A stretch of DNA of 64,000 nt. It comes from Symsagittifera roscoffensis. Taxonomy: Eukaryota > Xenacoelomorpha > Acoela > Convolutidae. Position numbers and translations under genes: made by a program. Location: contig NC_087064.1 of the NCBI RefSeq assembly GCF_963678635.1, forward strand, positions 58,166,338-58,230,337, in the 5' to 3' direction. Positions 56,067 to 64,000 of the stretch are shown here, piece by piece. The number at the start of each line of letters is the position of its first letter. Within the stretch, counting starts at the first letter, position 1. Below the pieces are notes generated by a model that saw only the letters and a program-made list of their open reading frames with translations, made no database searches and had not been told where the DNA came from.

Positions 56067-56489
56067 CAGTAGCAGATTTAGGGGGGGAGGGGCGGAGGGG
56101 GCAGAGGGGGCGGAGGGTGCGGAGGGTGCGGACGCTTTGACCCCCTGCCGACCCAGAGGGTCACTCTTTGTACTATTTTGAGATACTCATTTTTGGTGAC
56201 GGACCTTAAATTTTTTCTAAGGAGGCCTTGGGCGTCAATCTATGCAAATTTAAAGGGGGGAGCGCGCGTCAAAAAACCGCGATTTTTTGTCAAAATTTTC
56301 CAATTTGGCCTTTTTTCAAAAATTTGCCTGCGGAGCAGGAAGTTTGGGTCTTTATAGTGATTTCCAAGATCTCACAAAGTCAATTTGGTCGACCTCAGAA
56401 ATAGGTCGACAAAATTTTCAAAATTTTTTTGAAAGTCCGCCCCGCCCCCCCCCCCCCCCCCCCTCGAGAATTTCCTAGATCCGCGCGTG
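56067..56489. mobile_element. hAT-like MITE, reverse orientation, near-perfect 8-bp duplication
   Basis: The left end CAGTAGCAGATTTAGG and right end CCTAGATCCGCGCGTG are diverged family termini. GGTCAAAT at 56059-56066 and GCTCAAAT at 56490-56497 match at 7 of 8 bases. The poly-C side is on the right. Confidence 0.7.
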
Positions 56490-56564
56490 GCTCAAATATA
56501 TTTCACGTTCGTTCAATTTTCATTAAATTAAGGGCTTTTAACAGATTGGCAATTGGACCAACTT

Positions 56565-56705
56565 AGGACAATCAATGCGCGATATACTTCGTGCTATTAA
56601 TGCGTAATTTTTTTCATCAATTGTTTTAAAAAGAAAAATGCTCCATAGATCCTGAAAGGAAGTCTGAACATTCAGGGCGACGCCTTGATACGAGCAGTTT
56701 TGTTC
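56565..56705 (-). repeat. Fragment of the dispersed hairpin repeat
   Basis: GGACAATCAATGCGCGATATAC, then CTCCATAGATCCTG, TTCAGGGCGACGCC and TGATACGAGCAGTTTTG, in the same order as 50815-51395. Confidence 0.65.
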
Positions 56706-57382
56706 TTGGGGCGCTTTAAAACGAGCAATTGATTATTAAATGTCGCCTGCAAAGGGTTCGTGCTGGTAATTACTTACGCTTCTTTTTGATTTTATAATAA
56801 TTTTTACTACAACTGTTAACTTGTTAACTAATCAAAGTGACCGCATTAGCTTTCATATTTCGAAAATCTTTTAAATGACAAAATATTTGGAGTCAAAAAA
56901 ATCACCCAGCATTGAAACTATTTCAATTTCGAGTAACTTCAATGTTCATCGATTTTTTAAATCAGATTCTTGTATAAGTCACAGACATGATTCTAATTGA
57001 AATAGTTCGAAAGAGGCCGAATTGGTTTCGAAATATGACCGAATTGCCTCTTGACGTTCGAATTAAGAAGAGCTCAGAAACTGTGGCTCCAAGGGCTTTT
57101 ATTTATGACATTCATCTTAGACAGACCCGCATAATCTTAAAATCTTCTGAGTGCTCATTTGGCGCAAATTTACATACTAGAGACGGGGAAAGCGCGTCTG
57201 AGAATTAAAAATCACATCCCATTAAAAACATTCGAAAATATCCTTTCAAAGATGATAAAAATTTGAACGTAAATTTTAAAAAATAAAAGCCTTAATGATG
57301 GTTTGATAAAGAAATTGAGAGCTTCGAGCTTCGAATAGAAATATAAAATCTTTCAAGTTGGTCCAAAAATTATCCCTCTAAC

Positions 57383-57643
57383 CAGTGGTGTGCGCAGAAA
57401 ATTTTCTGGGGGGGGCGGCTTTTTGAAGAAAAAAATTAAACATTTTACGGATGCGGACGTTTTTTTGTTTTTTTTTAAGTTGACCAATTTGATTTTCCGA
57501 GCATTCTGAAAATACTATAAGGACCCAATTTTGTGAAAAAAAACAAGCGCCAAAAAAGACGGTTTTAGACACTTTTTGGAAAATTTTGCCAACCAGAAAT
57601 GAGGGGGGGGGGGGTTGGTCCTTCCCCCCTCGGCACGCTACTG
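57383..57643. mobile_element. hAT-like MITE, CCTCTAAC duplication, second subfamily
   Basis: The ends CAGTGGTGTGCGCAGAA and CGGCACGCTACTG are inverted relatives of each other and differ from the CAGGGGCGGATC type. An exact 8-bp duplication CCTCTAAC lies at 57375-57382 and 57644-57651. 261 bp, non-coding. Confidence 0.8.
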
Positions 57644-57651
57644 CCTCTAAC

Positions 57652-60600
57652 CCTCTCAAAGCTGTCTTTCAGCAATTAATCTCCGCTAAATATTTCAATT
57701 GTTTGCATCAAATGAGCGATACTGGAAAACAATGCTTTTGGAACTAAAAAAAAGTATTTTAAGAAAAACATTTTCTTCAAATTAAGCAATAAAAAAGTCA
57801 AAGTTGATAGTTTTATGATCAAAGCATGCAGTTTCGAGTCATTATTTTTCTCTGATTTTTAAAGTGAATACATCAGGTGTTTTTATAGATATCCGAGCCA
57901 AAAATAAAACTGGAAGTCTTATTAATGTCAATTTTAAATTGCTTATTCAGTGTGCCTTTTCTTGCACTGATGGAGCCAACCTGAGTATAGAAAAAGGGTC
58001 AAAGTTCAAAATAGTTTACAAAAAGGGTCAAAATTTTAAATTGGTGGTAAATTTGAAATGTTAAACCAAACTCAGTGGCTAAGATGACTTTAAGAGTGGT
58101 CGCCAAATATTAGGATTCAGTGATGATTCAGTCTTTGTTGTCTTTGGTTGCCTTTTTGTTCAGAAGTTTATTGAAATTGCAACAATTGGCTCCGATGCAA
58201 ACAATTTGATATGACATCACCTAACCGCACTTTCGTGTTTTACACTAAGAGGGTTATACCAAGCAGACGATAGATCGTACTGACGATGGTTTGATACATT
58301 TTTTATGCTTAATCTCAGCATGTGGTAGATTCTGTTTACTAATTATAAACCATAAACAGAGTGACCAAATGTTGAATTCCTGGTCTTAATACAACGGGAG
58401 CAAAAAAGAAGCACAAGAATGGCTTTTTGAGTGCTATTTTTAGAAAGCATAATTTAAAATTGGTTATTGTAAGTCCTCAGAATTCCGATCGGGATACCAC
58501 TAAGGAAATCGACCGGGCCACCACCCACAGTTTTCTCCTAAAGTTGGTAAGAACTTACGATACCAGCGTCTGAAAAAAAAACAATCCTTTATCACTAATT
58601 TGTAGTTAGAGTTGAGCTGAAAAGTGCAGTTTCGGACTTCATAAAAAATCGATCACAAAAAAATTTTAAACTCGGTCTTGGTCAAAAAATCTTGTTTTCA
58701 CTAAGATTTGCTGAATCGGCCTGTTGGTTAGTAGAACTCTGTCGAACAGAAATTAGTATCTTCCGACTTATAAATTTTATTGTGGTTTCTGCTAATCGCA
58801 GAGGATCTGTGAAAGAGTATCCAGCCTGTCTACGCATAATCCGTTTCTTTTATTGCTCCACATTCCAGACTGAGTTATTTTTTTAAGTGAAGCTATTTTT
58901 TGCGAATCAAGGTTGTTTTTTTTGCGTCTCATGTGGTACCACTATTGCAGCCGACATCAGTCAGGCTGCGATAGGCCAGGAGCTAGATTTCAAAAGAGAG
59001 CATGCCCTCTCGCACTATCATTGACACGGCAAGGAATCGTTTACACCTCACAAACACAAAAACTAATAAAAAAAGGGAAGAGTAATTTGATTCAGCTGCG
59101 CTTCGTTAATTCGTAAATTCAGGTATCACAGAAAATGTCGCCAGATGCGAGATCGAGGAACTCAATTATAAAATTTTTTTAATTGAAGTTTTTTCTATTG
59201 AAAATGTAAAGGAAGAGGGGTCTGGATGTCATAAAAATGAACTTTTGCTTTGAGAATTTTGTTCACCTTGAAACGACTTTTTGGGTCACAAGTAAAAAAA
59301 AATGAATCAAAAAGTTTTAGATGTAGGGCACGGCACAACAACAGTTCCCCTCGTAGATCTGAACTCTTCTTATATTTGTCATTTACTTTAAATATAAAAG
59401 CTTTTATGAATTTCTGAAGAAAAAAAGATTAATTTTTCCGATTGGTAAAAACATTGCTAGACAAGATTTTAAAAACTCGTCAAAAATGCTCATCGGAAGA
59501 GACAATTAATGGGTCTACCAACAGCTGCCTCGGACTAGCACATGAATGGTAGAAATTATCAGGGTAAAATCATGATATTAGAAAAAAAACCCAAGTTTTT
59601 AAAACTTTTCGTATGCAAACATATAATGCGTTTAAGCAGCGGTAAACACGGCACTGGCAATGAATTTACGAATCCAAATTTCATCGGTAGAAAGCTTGTT
59701 ATGTTTTCAATTTTTTCTAAGTTTTAAAAAGCAATTGTCCAATAATTTCAAATAAAAGTCACAAAGGTTGTGATATCTCCAGAACTAAAACGCCCTATAA
59801 CGTCAGTTTTCGAAAGAACTTGCAACCCACAGTTATGAACCCTGTAGCATAAACAAATGGTTTTCCAATTCTCTGTTGTTTTAAATTAAAAAAACTAAAG
59901 CTGCCAGCGCGTCGTTATTTAACAGATAACTAGTTTTGAACTACTGATAAAAACTATTATTTTTGATAAAAAATAATATTTTTTTAATTTTTCTTCAAGT
60001 AAGCTTGAAGAAACTCGATTGTTATAATTAAAAAAAATCAGATTTCCGGTAGACTACTGATTGCCCTCCTAAACATGTTTTCCTTATTGTTTATTTTCAC
60101 TAGGTTTAGTTTATTATAAGCTGGTTGACGGAATGGGTTTTCAAAACAAAATGATTCACTCATGAAATTTTCAGTGCTGAGATTCTTTAACGACCGCAGT
60201 AAAACTTTTAGAAACTTGTACACATTAAGTTCATCCACTGTTAGCAGTTAGTTTTCACGAAAAAATCTTCTGAATGGTCACTACGCGTTCTAAACTTTAC
60301 CACTTTTATCATACTTTGCTGAAGCCTAAAAATTGGCAGCAATCAAAAAAACCATAAGAGTTGTACACAAAGTAATTTGATTATCGTTTCGAGGATAAGG
60401 CAATTACAAACTAAAATTGATGCCGAGATGCGTAAAATAAGTGCTCTCAAATAATGCGTGTTTGTTTTGCTAATAGCATTTTCTCAGTATTTTAATGGGA
60501 AACAACGTTGTTTCTCAAATACTGCATGTGGAACACAAGATTTTGCATCAACAAGTTTCCCTAGATACCTTCAAACTGTTTCAAATTTTATGTCATAGAT

Positions 60601-63514
60601 GTTTAGCTGGAAGACCACTGAACTGGAGGTCTTTACATTCATTTGTACTGTTTTATCCTCATTTAGAATCGATTTACTGACGTTAAGCTAATTAGTCATA
60701 TAATTGGTTGTCTCTTTGCATTGAAATTAATAATTCGTATAAAAAATTTTTTGTCTATTTTCACACATGAAGCTCGTCATTCAAATAAATCAGAAACAGC
60801 AAAAACCCTAAAATAGATCCTTGAAGAACACCACATATTACTGTAAACCTGTTAAATAAAATTTTATTTTTTTCTCTACATTGCCTACTATCCCGTAAAT
60901 ACAAATAAAATTAATTGTGGGTATCTTCTATAATGTTGTATGATTCCATTTTCTGTTATAAAAGTGGGCGTTCTTTTGTATCAAATGAGTCATCAAATAA
61001 AAAAATGATGATTTTTTGCCCGCAATATTGGTCCGTAAAAATTCTCAAAAACTCAAGGTCTAATTTTAGTTATTTGGATAACTTTTGCTATTTTTAGTCT
61101 ATTGGGAGAAATCTTTGCAGGAAGGAAATTATAAGGAGCGAAGCTAAGTAGGAAAAAACAGCAGAAACGATAGTTTGACTTATGTTAACAAAATGTTATC
61201 TCTGATAACGTTTTCGTCCGATGATGATTTTTTGTCGAACTATTCGAATTTTGTTTGATTTTTGAAAAACTTAAAGAAAACAAAAAAAAAACTGATTTCC
61301 CAGATTAGTTCAAAATTGCTGATGATAGTCAGCTCATGTTCATTTTAGGGTCGGTTTCAATTGCGGAGAAAAACTACCACATTTTTTAGCAACATCAAAC
61401 ATTGACGGAGTATGCATCAGTATAGTATATTTTTTCAAACTTGAATTAATCAGTAGTTCAAAAGTTGGTGTTAAATCTCTTAAACATGCAGAGAACTTTC
61501 AAGGATAGTTTTTTCTTTTTATTTATTTTTTCCGACTTAATTCTCAGTGGTTTGAATTTGTTCAGTAAAAACAAGTTTGTTCGGTTGATGTCCCTTTAGA
61601 TGATAGGTTTTTTTTCTTGTTTTTGAAATTAAATATAATCTATATCCGTAATCTATAACAATTTTTATTAGAATCTGCAGAAAAACTTTTTAATGATGCG
61701 GAATGGTCGGTATTGCGACAAAGTTTGAACTCATTTTTTAAGTTGTAGTTGCAGATTACTATGATACATGGCGAATTTATGTTAAATTTTAACAATTTGT
61801 TGGTCATGGAAAGATTTGCAGTATTGCAATTCATTGTAGACCATTTGATATTGAATAGAAAAATTTTGCATTCTAAAACTGGTGTTCAATTTTAGTTAAA
61901 TTTAGCACCTTGATTTGATTCATGCTGGTATTCTTCCTTTCGGTAACTTGTTATCTCCTAATATCTAATTCATAATCTTTTGAAAAAAAAAAACAAAGTT
62001 CACGTGGTTTTTAGCTAGTTGATTAGTTTTTGAAAAATCGATTTGGAGATCACCCCCAATTTCAAATAATACTGAAGCCAAATAGTTATCAACCAAAAAC
62101 TATCTGGTTTTTCGATAAGACAAGTTTGTTTTCTGTTGCAGGATTTTATATCTCGGCTATTTCAAACTGGAAGAATTTGTTTTTTAAATGTCGCTACAGC
62201 ACATTCTTTGATGTGTTCGTTATTGATTTCAAAGTTTCAAAAAACAGCTCGTATTTGTATCATAACTGTACTTTCACTGGTTTTTCGGTGGTATAATACA
62301 CATTTTTTAAAACCGTCAAATAGACAGCCTTCACAATAATGCTTGTTTGATAACCACATTTGGACACTAGCGCTTACAATTCATTAAATTGACCTTTTTT
62401 TAAGAGATCAAATTTTGTAACTTGTCGACAAAAACTAATATTTTTGGGTTTTTGTTTTTCCTCGACCCAGTGAAAGATGGTCAATTGATCTAAATTGCAG
62501 GGTGATAGTTGCTCCAATTTTATTGGCAGGGTCAGTGATTTCTTTCCGCGATGCTGGTCATAAAATTTTTCATCTGATGTTTCAGATTTGCAAACATAGT
62601 TGTGGTTAAATTGTTGATCGATGCATTGATTATTGTTAGCATTAACTGCACTAGAAAGTTATTTGCTGAAGTTATTTGCAGAATTGGAAAACTGTCTCTA
62701 GCTTTGAAATGGGTTTCTGATTGAGTGTTTAAATGAGTGTCCAGATTTGAGATGTTGTTGTTTGATTTGTCATCAGTAACCTCATTTACAGATATGTAAT
62801 AAAAAATCACAACAGTTTGTCTTGCTGCAGTGATAAAAAGTTTGCAGTTATATGTTTGCAGGTCAAAGTTTTGCAGATATGTGTTCCACAGCAGTCGAAA
62901 AAAATTTACAAAAAAAAATTTTTTAAAGCAAACCTTTAACTTATCGAAAAAAAAATTGTATTGTTTTTTTTTCGACAGTTTTGTACATGTATTGGATAAG
63001 GCCTACACTGAGCTCAAAATATTGGAGTTTGAAGTTTTGCATCGAAACTTAGTCTTCGATATGCTATTCGAGTCGGATAGCTCCCGGATACTGCACAAAA
63101 ACTAACCCTTCTTGATTTTAGTTTACGAAACTCATTTTTGGCTGGCGTGATCGAAAATTTTTATAAAGAAAACTGACGGCAATGATTTCCAATATGCAAT
63201 TTTCTAATATGCGTGCCTGTGTAAATGCAATTTTCAGACATTGTTTTTGGCACATTTTTTCAAAAACTTTTCTCCGCGGAGAGGTTTTAAAGCTAAGTTT
63301 GTTTTTTAGTGCTTATGGAGAGCTCAAAAAGCCAACTTAGTCCATGAAACCACAAAACTCTTTTTTCTGGATAACCACCTCCTTTAAACTATAAATATTC
63401 CGCTGCTGATTTCCATTGTAAGGCAAAACGTGGAAGGAAAAGACACAACTGAGTTCGAGTTTTCGCTTCCACGTCGGGAATGATTAAAACAATTTTTTTT
63501 TGGTTTGTACGTAC
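57652..63514. other. Long intron-like DNA, no gene seen
   Basis: No ORF with recognisable domains on either strand and no obvious repeat family member. It belongs to the first receptor intron (63514 to 49118). Confidence 0.5.
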
Positions 63515-63902
63515 CAATAACAAGCATGAAGACTTTGACAGGCATCACGAAAGCTCCGACCATCAAGTCACTAATTGACAACGATGCCACCAAATACATG
63601 CTCATGTTATGCAGAGAACACCTTCTGTAAATTGTGAACAGAACCAACACATTGCCTAATAAGGTAAGAAACACAACAACGCCATAAACGGAAACTTCAA
63701 TTGTAGTCTCGACAACTTCTAAAGTTTCAGTAATCAGCAACGGAGATGAAGATGATGATAATAACGATGGTGACGGTGGTGAAGAATTGAGAGATAACTC
63801 AGTGTAACTGCCTACAATTGAAATTTTGTCATGTTTTTCACCCTCTTCAACGGACAAAAAAGTCTCGCCCTCGAGCTGATTTTGCGTTAGAGCGATCGAC
63901 AT
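63515..63902 (-). CDS. Monoamine (5-HT-like) receptor, first coding exon (TM1-TM2)
   Basis: ATG at 63902-63900. An extracellular N-terminus of about 65 residues is rich in Ser, Pro and Glu with an N-glycosylation-type NSS. TM1 reads VYGVVVFLTLLGNVLVLFTI (Asn1.50 in GNV). Intracellular loop 1 is YRRCSLHNMSMY, and TM2 is LVASLSISDLMVGAFVMPVK (Asp2.50 in ISDLMVG). It ends at ATTG with the donor GTACGT at 63514, phase 1, matching the exon at 49117. The motif set is class A aminergic. The predicted frame beyond 63515 is intronic. The promoter is not identified; only 98 bases remain to the window edge. Confidence 0.85.
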
Positions 63903-64000
63903 TTTTCACGGTCTGATGAAAAGGCTTTTAATCATGACCAGGGAGTGTGAAATAGTTATTGAGTTTTTTTGGTATAATTTGGATAGGCTGAATTTGACGG

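Noticed and set aside
1-64000. Possible CRISPR array, bacterial operon, tRNA or rRNA genes
   Set aside because: No regularly spaced direct repeats with unique spacers, no ribosome-binding-site spaced gene runs, and no recognisable rRNA or complete tRNA; the spliced receptor and retroelements mark this as animal DNA.

Overview
This is an animal, probably invertebrate, genomic window. It is AT-rich, has spliced host coding exons separated by very long introns, and is dominated by transposable elements. The only host gene I can support is a class A monoamine (serotonin-like) receptor on the minus strand. Its exons are at 63515-63902 (start Met, TM1-TM2), about 48942-49117 (TM3, aminergic Asp, DRYW) and 21422-21598 (ECL2 Cys and TM5). 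The exon 1/exon 2 junction is phase-compatible. Exons for TM4 and for TM6-TM7 were not found, so the gene probably continues left of the window. The phylum cannot be fixed from this sequence.

Two related copies of a giant Ty3/gypsy-class, env-bearing retroelement lie on the minus strand: copy 1 at 1-14083, running off the left edge, and copy 2 at about 30133-46655. Their order 5' to 3' (right to left) is: LTR-like terminal block, repeat-bearing leader, a small basic ORF1, one gag-protease-RT-RNaseH-integrase frame, a spacer with a duplicated 13-mer, two tiny hydrophobic (viroporin-like) ORFs, a 378-codon frame containing no Met codon, a large envelope-like glycoprotein, and (visible in copy 2 only) a further Ser/Pro-rich accessory gene. 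Neighbouring frames overlap or abut by a few bases at almost every junction outside the pol spacer, a layout more like a compact virus than a retrotransposon. Copy 1 is nearly intact: only two nonsense codons interrupt gag-pol, and env stays open to the window edge. Copy 2 carries many breaks. No 3' LTR partner was found for copy 2.

A second, unrelated Ty3/gypsy element (23005-28221) is complete in structure: 215-216 bp LTRs about 4% diverged, ATAT target-site duplication, PBS and PPT. Its genes are degenerate. Its Gag ATG straddles the LTR/PBS junction.

The rest is intron-like DNA. It holds at least six hAT-like MITEs of one or two families (five with recognisable 8-bp target-site duplications), a tandem array of about 1.16 kb units broken by a perfect 48-bp palindrome, a dispersed repeat family with a TCAGGGC/GCCCTGA hairpin, and two 200-N placeholder gaps. 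One of those gaps falls where a sister repeat unit shows no missing sequence.
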